Shown: positions 1 through 7,495 of the stretch, piece after piece | Layout: each line of letters starts with the position of its first letter | Position numbering within the stretch: the stretch's first letter is position 1 | Assembly (NCBI RefSeq): GCF_025628895.1 | Contig: NZ_JAOTJC010000004.1 | Location: 424,388-488,387, forward strand | Length of the DNA stretch: 64,000 nt | Origin: Alteromonas salexigens | GTDB taxonomy: Bacteria; Pseudomonadota; Gammaproteobacteria; Enterobacterales; Alteromonadaceae | Reading direction: 5' to 3' | Program-made: the position numbers and the translations under genes | Notes under the pieces: generated by a model | The model's database searches: none | Told to the model about the DNA's origin: nothing | What the model saw: the letters and a program-made list of their open reading frames with translations, nothing else

Positions 1-1805
1 CACTGGATAAGCCCTTTAATGTCGCGGTGCAGCCCACCCCGCTAAACGTGAGCGTGAGCAGTCACTGCTGGCAGTCCCGGGCCGAAGGCAGTCTGTGTAT
101 TAAAGACGTGCTGTATAAAGACAACAAAGCGAGTTGGTCGGTGGATGCGGACGCCCTGCCTCTCGGGATCTGGGCCAGTGAGCTGGCCGGCGACCTGGTA
201 CCGGAAGCCCCGGAGGCCACCTTGTCCGTGACCACGCAGGGCGAGGTGGGAGTCAATACGCCTATGAAGGCGCGCTTTGAAGCGGCGGTGACGCCTGCCA
301 AATGGACACTGGGCAAGGAGCGCCCCATTGTTATTACGCTTAACAGCATTACCGCCTCGGGCGTGTTCGAAAACGACGAGCTGCAGGCCAGCGCGGAATT
401 CGTCAGCACCGAACTGGGCGCAGTCAGTGCATCGCTCACCACCTCGCCACTGGCCGATAGCCCTCCGCTGGCGGGCAGCATTCGCTTTAAGGGGCTGAAT
501 GTAAAACCGTTAAAGCCGTTATCGCCGGCTATCCGCGAACTGTCAGGACAGCTCGACGGCGATATAGCGCTGGATGGTACGCTGTTCGCGCCAGCCTTAA
601 CCGGTACCCTGACCCTGAACGACGGCGCATTGGATGTGCAGGATATGCCGGTGTCGCTAAGCAACTGGCAGCAAACTGTCACTCTTGAGGGTAAACGAGC
701 CAGTTTTGACGGCAGCTTCATGCTGGGTGAGGGCGACGGCAGTTTAAGCGGAAATGTGAACTGGCAGAACGATCTGGAGTTTACCGCCAACCTCAAAGGC
801 ACAGAGTTTGAGGTCCGCCAGCGTGATATTCGCATGAAGGTGTCTCCCGACCTGACCGCCAGCGTATCGAAAGAAAAAATTGATGTCTCGGGCTCGGTGA
901 ATATTCCCTGGGCGCGCATCGTTATTGAAGAACTGCCGGAAAACGCAGTGTCGCCCTCCAAAGATGTCCACCTGCGCGGCGAGCCCCCCTCAGATGATCC
1001 GCTGGATGTGGTACACGCGTCGGTCATGGTAAACATTGATAAAGCCAAAACCGGTGAGGTGAAACTGGAAGCTTTCGGGCTGACCGCCAATTTGCACGGC
1101 GGGATAAGAGTCAATACCCAGCCCTCGCTGGTGGGCTATGGCGACCTGCAAATCCTTGATGGCCGGTATCAGGCCTATGGCCAGAACCTGGTGATCCAGA
1201 CCGGTGAAGTGCAGTTTAACGGCCCGATTGAGCAACCTTTGTTGTTGGTAGAAGCTATTCGCGACCCGGCCAAAACACAGGACAACGTAATTGCGGGGAT
1301 CCGCATCGATGGACCCGCTGACAGTCCCAATGTGAATCTGTTCTCTGACCCGTCAATGGATCAACAGAATGTGTTGTCGTACTTGCTGACCGGCGAAGGG
1401 CCTGATTCAGAGCGTACCGACCCCAATTACAACGCCCTGTTGCTCGGATTCGGGTTGTCGAATACCGAGTCACTGACCGGACAGGTGGGCGATGCACTGG
1501 GTATCGAGGACTTTAGCCTGAGTGCCAGTGAAACAGGTGTCAGCGTGAGCGGGCAGCTTACTGACCGGCTCTCGGTAAAATACAACGTGGAAGTGGCGGC
1601 GCTCCAGTCAGACGCCACCAACAACACCTTGCGTCGCCGCCAGAAGCCGCCGAATCTGGCGCTACGCTACCGGCTGTTGCCTAAACTGTTTCTCGAAGCC
1701 ATTTACACGACCATTGAAGATGACAGTGAACAGGCACTGGATTTGTATTATCAGTTTTATCTGGGCGAAAACACCGACGAGCCTGAGGAAGAAGAACAGG
1801 ATTAG
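1..1805 (+). CDS. tamB: TamB, translocation and assembly module subunit (3' part, cut by window start)
   Basis: Inner-membrane-anchored periplasmic protein that works with the outer-membrane protein TamA in envelope biogenesis (lipid transport and outer-membrane protein assembly). The reading frame is open to the first base of the window with no stop upstream, so this is the C-terminal ~600 residues of a protein that is usually over 1,200 aa. The GTG at 27 is internal, not a start. The visible part is rich in alternating beta-strand repeats and ends in the TamB C-terminal (DUF490) domain. Its conserved stretch, a DPSMDQQNVLSYLLTGEGP-type motif, lies about 150 residues before the end. The tail is acidic (EPEEEEQD). 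The next gene converges on it, and the two overlap by 4 bp. Confidence 0.93.
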   Translation, partial: LDKPFNVAVQPTPLNVSVSSHCWQSRAEGSLCIKDVLYKDNKASWSVDADALPLGIWASELAGDLVPEAPEATLSVTTQGEVGVNTPMKARFEAAVTPAKWTLGKERPIVITLNSITASGVFENDELQASAEFVSTELGAVSASLTTSPLADSPPLAGSIRFKGLNVKPLKPLSPAIRELSGQLDGDIALDGTLFAPALTGTLTLNDGALDVQDMPVSLSNWQQTVTLEGKRASFDGSFMLGEGDGSLSGNVNWQNDLEFTANLKGTEFEVRQRDIRMKVSPDLTASVSKEKIDVSGSVNIPWARIVIEELPENAVSPSKDVHLRGEPPSDDPLDVVHASVMVNIDKAKTGEVKLEAFGLTANLHGGIRVNTQPSLVGYGDLQILDGRYQAYGQNLVIQTGEVQFNGPIEQPLLLVEAIRDPAKTQDNVIAGIRIDGPADSPNVNLFSDPSMDQQNVLSYLLTGEGPDSERTDPNYNALLLGFGLSNTESLTGQVGDALGIEDFSLSASETGVSVSGQLTDRLSVKYNVEVAALQSDATNNTLRRRQKPPNLALRYRLLPKLFLEAIYTTIEDDSEQALDLYYQFYLGENTDEPEEEEQD

Positions 1806-2401
1806 TCGCCGGTGTCTCCGCAGGATGTACCGTTTTGGTGCTCACGCTGCAGTGCTTCCAGTTCGGCTTGCTTCTGTAAAAAACGTTGCTGGCGCCGGTG
1901 TGCCCAGATATAGCAAACAGTCATTGCCACTGTCACCCCAATAAGGGCAATCAGCGCCGGCCCTTGCCGTGAGGCCGGCAGGTCGCCGGTGGCAAACATA
2001 GCGCCAAAGATAAGTAGCAAGAGCACTTCAGAAATCCAGGCGGAGTGCCTGGTAAGGCGGGCAATTTTCGCGTTATTGTGCATTTGCCGGATCAACAACG
2101 CCAGGTAATCCGCGGTGGTGGTCTGAAAGCCACGCACCGCCAGCCACCGTAACCTCACCAGCATCACTACCATGGGCAATGTGATTAGCATCACCGCTAC
2201 CACCAGACTGGCAGCAAGGGTAGACAAGTCGTGCCACAAATACCCCAGATAGACGATCACGCCCACCGTACTGAGCAGATCGAATGCCAGGTAGCTGCGT
2301 TGGCGCCACACCTGGCGTCGGCAGTCCTGCCTGATACGGCGAACATCCAGTGGCGGCGTGGGTTGTTGTTGCCATAGTTTTTGAAGATCGTCAGTTGGCA
2401 T
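1802..2401 (-). CDS. Four-helix membrane protein, probable partner (anti-sigma role) of the ECF sigma factor
   Basis: 199 aa, unrecognised family. A cytoplasmic-looking N-terminal segment (1-37, starting MPTDDLQKLWQQQ) is followed by four hydrophobic stretches at about 38-58, 62-84, 123-143 and 150-170. A basic/acidic tail follows. Its start overlaps the end of the upstream sigma-factor gene by 11 bp, so the two should be translationally coupled. An inner-membrane protein encoded directly after an ECF sigma gene is commonly its anti-sigma factor. However, I do not see the HxxxCxxC zinc anti-sigma motif, and the multi-helix layout is unlike the usual single-helix anti-sigma proteins. The regulatory role is therefore inference from context. 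Confidence 0.75.
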   Translation of the reverse strand: MPTDDLQKLWQQQPTPPLDVRRIRQDCRRQVWRQRSYLAFDLLSTVGVIVYLGYLWHDLSTLAASLVVAVMLITLPMVVMLVRLRWLAVRGFQTTTADYLALLIRQMHNNAKIARLTRHSAWISEVLLLLIFGAMFATGDLPASRQGPALIALIGVTVAMTVCYIWAHRRQQRFLQKQAELEALQREHQNGTSCGDTGD

Positions 2402-2897
2402 GGTCGTTCTCCAGATGTTTGGTTACCGCGGCTCTGGCGCGTTTAAGCAGCACCCCCACATGGCTGGTGGTGAGGCCACAAATTTGGGCAATTTCCTGAT
2501 AGGACAGTCCTTCGAGGGACAAGGTTAACACCTGGCGTCCCGGCAGTGGCAGGGTACGGACCGCCTCCAGCATTTGTGTCAGCATGCGCTCCTGCTCTGT
2601 GTGATGCTCTGGAGACCAGCGCATATCAGCGGCACTGTCCTGTTGCTCGTCATAGGCCACCGTGCCAGGTACGCGTACCTGGGAGGCCACATGGGACACC
2701 GCACGGTTGTGCGCCACTTTAAGAATATAGGTTTTCACACTACTGTCGCCCTTAAAGCGAGCCAGCGCCTGCCACACAGCCAGCGCAATTTCCTGCAACA
2801 ACTCCTGTTGCAGCGCGTAATTGGCTTCATAGCTGCTGGCGACCCGGCCGAGCAGGGCTCCATATTGGTCAAAAAGCGTCGCGAAATCCGGTTTCAA
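2391..2897 (-). CDS. RNA polymerase sigma factor, ECF (sigma-70) family
   Basis: 168 aa, a typical ECF length. Region 2 spans about residues 10-75 and includes the core-binding/-10 recognition helix with FKGDSSVKTYILKVAHNRAV. Region 4 spans about 110-165 and carries the helix-turn-helix LSYQEIAQICGLTTSHVGVL that reads the -35 element. It directs RNA polymerase to a small dedicated regulon. The regulon is unknown, but these factors usually autoregulate and are held inactive by the product of the following gene, here a membrane protein. A perfect 14-bp inverted repeat lies about 60-90 bp upstream of the start codon. Subgroup assignment would need a profile search. Confidence 0.9.
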   Translation of the reverse strand: MKPDFATLFDQYGALLGRVASSYEANYALQQELLQEIALAVWQALARFKGDSSVKTYILKVAHNRAVSHVASQVRVPGTVAYDEQQDSAADMRWSPEHHTEQERMLTQMLEAVRTLPLPGRQVLTLSLEGLSYQEIAQICGLTTSHVGVLLKRARAAVTKHLENDHAN

Positions 2898-2953
2898 GTG
2901 GATCCTGTCGGTTAAAGGTAAGCAGGTAATTTACTTCGGTTAGTCTTGCTTGC

Positions 2954-2989
2954 GCAAAAAATATTACGCCGGCCTGTAATATTTTTTGC
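2954..2989. repeat. Perfect 14-bp inverted repeat between divergent genes
   Basis: Left arm GCAAAAAATATTAC (2954-2967) and right arm GTAATATTTTTTGC (2976-2989) are exact reverse complements around an 8-nt loop. It sits between the divergent ECF sigma gene and the PspB-like gene. The stem is AT-rich and carries a run of six A or T at each end. It therefore looks more like an operator or DNA-binding palindrome than a GC-rich intrinsic terminator, although a weak bidirectional terminator cannot be excluded. Confidence 0.7.
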
Positions 2990-3065
2990 CCATGGCCGAC
3001 TAGCTCCCTGTAAACCATTTGCCGTAACGCCCCCGTGTTACGGCTTGCTAACAGAGGAACTAGTT

Positions 3066-3320
3066 ATGGAAACCGTGATTTTTGTAGCCTTATTTGTCGT
3101 CTTCGGCGGTATTACCTTACTGACCAGCTACCTTGATGCCAAATACCAGTGGCGTTTAAATGACTGGCTGAACGGACGCTGTAGTAATCCGTTTGAACGC
3201 CGGTCAGCCACTGAAACTGATGAGCCCCGCGACGAACTGAAAGCGCGCATTGAAACCCTGGAGGCCATCGTGACCGAGCCGGCCTATGAACTGAATAAAA
3301 AGATTAACGCCCTCAAATAA
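3066..3320 (+). CDS. PspB-like small membrane protein
   Basis: 84 aa starting at ATG 3066, preceded by AGAGGAAC at a good spacing. Upstream in-frame codons from 2946 would run through the intergenic palindrome and are rejected. There is one N-terminal transmembrane helix (about 1-22), a basic/polar linker, and a C-terminal amphipathic helix with RIETLEAIVTEP. That helix resembles the RIxxLExIL coiled segment of phage-shock protein B. PspB acts at the inner membrane with PspC and PspA, but no pspA, pspC or pspF is nearby. The match is short and may only reflect a generic small helical membrane protein. Confidence 0.65.
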   Translation: METVIFVALFVVFGGITLLTSYLDAKYQWRLNDWLNGRCSNPFERRSATETDEPRDELKARIETLEAIVTEPAYELNKKINALK

Positions 3321-3448
3321 CGGTGTTGGTAACCGTCGGCTATGCGCTTGCTACCAGACAGGTGAACGGCCATACAAGGCGGCGGTCAGCGACTGGCAAA
3401 GCCGGGGCATGCGGACACCGCCCCCCGCTAACGCTTGTTACGCGTCAT

Positions 3449-4378
3449 TCAGCTTTTTAAATAGCACGCGAGCTGGCTAATGGCATCATCAAGGAGCCGC
3501 TGGCGAGCGGCTTGCGCTACCCAGGCGCTGTGCGGCGTGATAAGTAAATTGGCTACCTCCTCGGTCAGCAAAATATGGTTGGCGGGTGGCGGCTCCTCAC
3601 TTAACACATCCAGTGCCGCCCCGCCGATGCGCTGTTCCTGCAACGCCTGTAACAAGGCGGTTTCGTCAATTAAGCCGCCGCGGGCGGTATTAATGATAAA
3701 CGCATGGGCGGGCAATGCGGTTAGTACGTCGCTATTCACCAGTTGATGAGTATCCTCACTCAGCTGGCAGTGCAGGCTTAATACGTCGGTCTCGGGTAAC
3801 AGGCTCTGCAACGCGGGCCGTGGATCGTGGGTCTTACCGGGGCGGGCGGCAATGGTAACCCGCATACCCAGTGCGCGATACAGTGCCTCCACCCGTTTGC
3901 CTAAGGCGCCGTGGCCTACAATCACTGCGTGCTTGCCCGCCAGCTCGACCACCTGATGGTCGAGTAAACAAAACTGCGGTGCTCCGGACCAGCGCCCCTG
4001 TTGTACGTCCCGGTGATAGTCAGCGAACCGGGTGGCCAGGTTTAACAGCAACATCAGGGTATGCTGGGCGACCGCATCGGTGCCATATCCGGCAACATTG
4101 GCGACCTGAATGCCCTGTTGCTGGCACCAGTCCACCGCCACATTGTTGAGCCCGGTAGCCAGCACGCCGATATAACCGCACCGGGAGTCCGCCAGCTCGT
4201 CAGCACCCAGCTTCACCTTGTTAGTCAGGACAATATCGGCGTCGGCAATGCGACTGCGGGTTTCGCTGGCGTCGGTATAGTCGTAACGCTGCCAGGTGAC
4301 GGGCAGCGCATCAAGTTGCGTGGTATCGAGAGAGTGGGGCGCCAGCGTGGCCCAGTCCAGAACTACACCCTGCGTCAT
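3449..4378 (-). CDS. D-2-hydroxyacid dehydrogenase (NAD-dependent, glycerate/hydroxypyruvate type)
   Basis: 309 aa from ATG 4378. The start is chosen because AAGGAGGG lies just upstream and because it overlaps the preceding stop by ATGA. A longer frame would run far into the thioesterase gene. Family marks are a Rossmann motif GHGALGKR in the middle, the INTARGGLIDE loop, GGAALDVLSEEPP with the catalytic Glu, and TPHSAW with the catalytic His near the C-terminus. The enzyme interconverts 2-ketoacids and D-2-hydroxyacids with NAD(P)H. Substrate class (hydroxypyruvate, glyoxylate or D-lactate) cannot be told from motifs. It is last in the proBA-thioesterase-dehydrogenase string. Confidence 0.9.
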   Translation of the reverse strand: MTQGVVLDWATLAPHSLDTTQLDALPVTWQRYDYTDASETRSRIADADIVLTNKVKLGADELADSRCGYIGVLATGLNNVAVDWCQQQGIQVANVAGYGTDAVAQHTLMLLLNLATRFADYHRDVQQGRWSGAPQFCLLDHQVVELAGKHAVIVGHGALGKRVEALYRALGMRVTIAARPGKTHDPRPALQSLLPETDVLSLHCQLSEDTHQLVNSDVLTALPAHAFIINTARGGLIDETALLQALQEQRIGGAALDVLSEEPPPANHILLTEEVANLLITPHSAWVAQAARQRLLDDAISQLACYLKS

Positions 4379-4812
4379 AGTCCCTCCTTGATCGTCTCCA
4401 GCGCGGTTTGTACTTTTACGGGCAAAGGCACTGCCTGATCGGTCTGACGGTTGACGAACACCTGCACTACCAGACCGTGGGCCACCCGTCGCTGTCCGTC
4501 GCCGGCGTACACAGCCAGTCCGTATGTCACCGAACTGCGTCCGATTTTCACCACCCGCATGCCGACGTGCATCGCCTCCGGGTAGCTGGCGGGTGCCAGA
4601 TACTGACACTGCGAGCTCACCACATAAGCCACCACCTGTCCCCGCTGCACATCCAGACCGCCCTGCTCAATTAAAAACCGGTTTATGGCGGTATCAAAGA
4701 AGCTGTAATAGGCCACATTGTTGATGTGCCCGTACGCGTCATTATCCTGCCAGCGAGTGGCAAGAGTGATTTGATAAGGGTAGTCCTGTAAGGATGGGGT
4801 GATGTCTGACAT
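4375..4812 (-). CDS. Hotdog-fold acyl-CoA thioesterase
   Basis: 145 aa, the normal length for the 4-hydroxybenzoyl-CoA thioesterase/YbgC-like group. The N-terminal motif TRWQDNDAYGHINNVAYY contains the catalytic Asp and the HINN turn typical of this fold. It should hydrolyse an acyl- or aryl-CoA thioester in the cytoplasm; the substrate is unknown. Its stop overlaps the dehydrogenase start (ATGA), so the two are likely co-translated. The gap of 74 bp to proA suggests read-through from proBA, but an independent promoter is possible. Confidence 0.88.
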   Translation of the reverse strand: MSDITPSLQDYPYQITLATRWQDNDAYGHINNVAYYSFFDTAINRFLIEQGGLDVQRGQVVAYVVSSQCQYLAPASYPEAMHVGMRVVKIGRSSVTYGLAVYAGDGQRRVAHGLVVQVFVNRQTDQAVPLPVKVQTALETIKEGL

Positions 4813-4886
4813 GGTGAATCCGTTGCTGACCGGTCTGGATAACGAGCATACGCGGCTGCCTGCTGAATTGCTACGTATGTAGTGGA

Positions 4887-6140
4887 TCAGGGCTGGCGCA
4901 CTTCACCGTCGCCCAGTACCACAAATTTTTCAGTGGTAAGGGCATGGGCCCCCATGGGGCCGTAGGCGTGCAGTTTGCTGCTGGAAACACCAATTTCCGC
5001 GCCCATACCCAGCTGCTCACTGGTGGCAAAACGTGCCGATGCATTCACCATCACCACCGCTGAGTGCACGTCCTGAATAAATCGCTGGGCGGTCTGATAA
5101 TGGTCGGTAGCAATGACATCGGTATGGCCGGTGCCGTGCTCGCGAATATGACCTACGGCGTCGTCGTAGCTGTCTACCACTTTAATGGCAATCTCCAGCG
5201 CCAGGTACTCGGCCTGCCAGTCGCTGCGCACAGCCGGCATGGCCTCGTCGAAATAGTCGATGGCCCGCTCACAGGCGTGTACCACCACCCCGTGCGCCGC
5301 ACACAGCCTGGCCACGTGAGGGAGCAAGCTGGCGGCCTGGTCCACATGCACCAGACAGGTTTCCAGTGCATTGCAAATATCAGCGTGCCGGGTTTTACCG
5401 TCTTCCAGCAGTGCCAGCGCGGTGTCGTGACGGGCATGTGCGTCCACGTATAAATGGCACACGCCTTTGCGGTGCTGAATGACCGGTATCCGGCTGTGAT
5501 CGGTAACAAATTCAATCAGCCCTTCACCGCCGCGGGGGATAACCAGGTCAATATCCTGCTTCAGTCCCACCAATTGTTTTAGTATGGTTCGGCTCGGGTT
5601 GGGCACCAGCGTAACCAGTGCCGGGTCCAGATCATGCTCTTTAAGCACATGATGGATACAGGCGGCTAACGCCAGGTTAGAGTGCAGAGCTTCATTACTG
5701 CCCCGCAAGATCACCGCATTACCGGCTTTCAGACACAGCGCAGCGGCGTCAGTCGTTGTTTGCGGGCGGGCTTCGTAAATCATGGCAATCACCCCCAGCG
5801 GAATGCGCATTTTACCCACCTGAAGGCCACTGGGCAGGGTGTGCATCTGGCTCACTTCGCCCACAGGATCCGGTTGTGCGGCAATGTCCGCCACTGCGTT
5901 GGCGATACTCATCACCCGTTGCTTGGTCAGCATCAACCGGTCTACCACCGTTTTATCGTGTCCCTGCGCACGGGCATTTTCAGTATCCAGGTTATTGGCA
6001 TCAAGAATGCTGTCGGTTTGGGCCACAATATGCTGGCTGATTGCCATTAACAGTTTGCGTTTTCGTTCTGCACTGAGGGCAGCAATGGTGACTGACGCGT
6101 TGCGCGTCTCGCGGGCGGCCTGCTGAATGGAAAAACTCAT
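4887..6140 (-). CDS. proA: Gamma-glutamyl phosphate reductase (proline biosynthesis)
   Basis: 417 aa from ATG 6140 (MSFSIQQAAR), the same length as the E. coli enzyme. An in-frame extension to 6185 would overlap the proB terminus and is unlikely. ProA reduces L-glutamyl-5-phosphate to glutamate-5-semialdehyde with NADPH, the second step to proline. The aldehyde-dehydrogenase-superfamily fold is shown by the cofactor-binding region (EARPQTT, ILRGSNEAL) and by the catalytic-Cys region KTRHADICNALETCLVH. The C-terminus has the conserved GPMGAHALTTEKF. It follows proB by 48 bp on the same strand, the standard proBA order. Confidence 0.97.
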   Translation of the reverse strand: MSFSIQQAARETRNASVTIAALSAERKRKLLMAISQHIVAQTDSILDANNLDTENARAQGHDKTVVDRLMLTKQRVMSIANAVADIAAQPDPVGEVSQMHTLPSGLQVGKMRIPLGVIAMIYEARPQTTTDAAALCLKAGNAVILRGSNEALHSNLALAACIHHVLKEHDLDPALVTLVPNPSRTILKQLVGLKQDIDLVIPRGGEGLIEFVTDHSRIPVIQHRKGVCHLYVDAHARHDTALALLEDGKTRHADICNALETCLVHVDQAASLLPHVARLCAAHGVVVHACERAIDYFDEAMPAVRSDWQAEYLALEIAIKVVDSYDDAVGHIREHGTGHTDVIATDHYQTAQRFIQDVHSAVVMVNASARFATSEQLGMGAEIGVSSSKLHAYGPMGAHALTTEKFVVLGDGEVRQP

Positions 6141-6188
6141 GATGATATCCCTGCTCGTTCGGTTGACTCTGCCCTGTCCGGGCAATAG

Positions 6189-7304
6189 CTAACTGTCTTG
6201 ACGGCTGGACAACAGCACCAGGTCATCCCGGTGCACCACGACCTCACTACTAGCATAGCCTAAGGTCTCACGAATTTGTTGTGACTTCATCCCCTGTATT
6301 TGGGTAAGTTCCATATCCGAAAACAAGCTAAGCCCTTTGGCAACGAGGGTGTCCTGACAATGAATTTCCACCGCATCACCGGGCCTGAATTGCCCCCGGA
6401 CCTGACAGATCCCGGAGGGGAGTAGCGAGGCCCCCCGCGTTACGAGCGCATCCCGGGCGCCTTCATCAACACTGATCACACCACGGGTGCGCAGGGTGTG
6501 GGTCAGCCATAAGCGCCGCGCATTCCCCCGCGGCTGAGTGGCATGAAACAAGGTGCCGGGAATGTTTCCTTCCAGCAGGGCATCGAATGTTTGCCCCCGC
6601 CGACCATTTACAATCAGTGTTTGAATTCCGCTGTGGGTGCATTTCTCTGCTGCTTCAATTTTGGTGCGCATGCCGCCGGTGCCGACGGTGCTGCCTGCGC
6701 CGCCTGCCCGCTGATAGACAGATTCATCAATGCGCGTGACCTCGGGGATCAGCGTGGCATCTGCATGTTTACGGGGGTCAGCAGTGTACAACCCGTCGAT
6801 ATCAGAGCAAATGATCAGGGTATCCGCCTCAGCAACCAGTGCGGTGTAGGCGGCCAGATTATCGTTATCTCCCACCTTCAGTTCGTTGACCGCCACCGTG
6901 TCATTTTCGTTCACCACCGGTAACGCGCCGTGTTTTAACAGCTCGCGCAGCGTATTTTTTATATTCACATAGCGGGTACGGTCATGGAGGTCGTCGGCGG
7001 TGAGCAGCACCTGGGCACAGCGCGCATCGAAAAACCGTTGCCAGTTAGCCATCATCTGGGTCTGCCCAATAGCCGCCATGGCCTGTTTTTCGGCAATAGA
7101 AGGGGGGTGGGTCAGGGGAACACTGCGGCGGCCTGCCGCTACACTTCCTGACGACACCACTATCACTTCTTTGCCGGCCTCCCGGCTGGCAGTAATAAAA
7201 CGTGCAAGGGGCAGTAAAAAGCGCGCTTCACACGCGTTACCTTGCGGCGCAATCAGGGCGCTGCCTACTTTAAGGACGGCACGTTGCCAGTGGAATGAAC
7301 TCAT
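6189..7304 (-). CDS. proB: Glutamate 5-kinase with C-terminal PUA domain
   Basis: 371 aa from ATG 7304 (MSSFHWQRAVLKVGSAL). The amino-acid-kinase domain occupies about 1-255, with VVSSGSVAAGR, NENDTVAVNELKVGDNDNL and a GTGGMRTKIEAA segment. A PUA domain fills the C-terminus (VISVDEGARDAL onward). The enzyme phosphorylates glutamate, is the first committed step to proline, and is normally feedback-inhibited by proline. No strong Shine-Dalgarno precedes 7304. An alternative ATG at 7340 is equally poor, and a small inverted repeat (7325-7343) lies between them in the leader. Confidence 0.95.
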   Translation of the reverse strand: MSSFHWQRAVLKVGSALIAPQGNACEARFLLPLARFITASREAGKEVIVVSSGSVAAGRRSVPLTHPPSIAEKQAMAAIGQTQMMANWQRFFDARCAQVLLTADDLHDRTRYVNIKNTLRELLKHGALPVVNENDTVAVNELKVGDNDNLAAYTALVAEADTLIICSDIDGLYTADPRKHADATLIPEVTRIDESVYQRAGGAGSTVGTGGMRTKIEAAEKCTHSGIQTLIVNGRRGQTFDALLEGNIPGTLFHATQPRGNARRLWLTHTLRTRGVISVDEGARDALVTRGASLLPSGICQVRGQFRPGDAVEIHCQDTLVAKGLSLFSDMELTQIQGMKSQQIRETLGYASSEVVVHRDDLVLLSSRQDS

Positions 7305-7324
7305 GGGTGACAGCAAGCAAACTG

Positions 7325-7343
7325 CGTATGCCGTAAGCATACG
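7325..7343. repeat. Short inverted repeat in the proB leader
   Basis: CGTATGC (7325-7331) and GCATACG (7337-7343) are exact reverse complements around CGTAA, about 20 bp upstream of the chosen proB start. It could be an operator or a small leader hairpin affecting translation. The arms are only 7 bp, so chance is possible. Confidence 0.4.
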
Positions 7344-7495
7344 TCACATTTCTATGCGGAAACAAGCGCCTTGCAACGGCTTTTTTGCGGCGAAGGCAAG
7401 CCTTTTAACGGCCAAAAACTGGTAATTGAATGAACAGGGCTTATACAATGGCCGACTTCATTTGTGTTTCTTTTCATCAGTAGCAAGGAATCTGC

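Noticed and set aside
62-1114. Long minus-strand frame opposite tamB
   Set aside because: It is antisense to a clear TamB reading frame, low in protein-like features, and an artefact of the codon bias of the plus strand.
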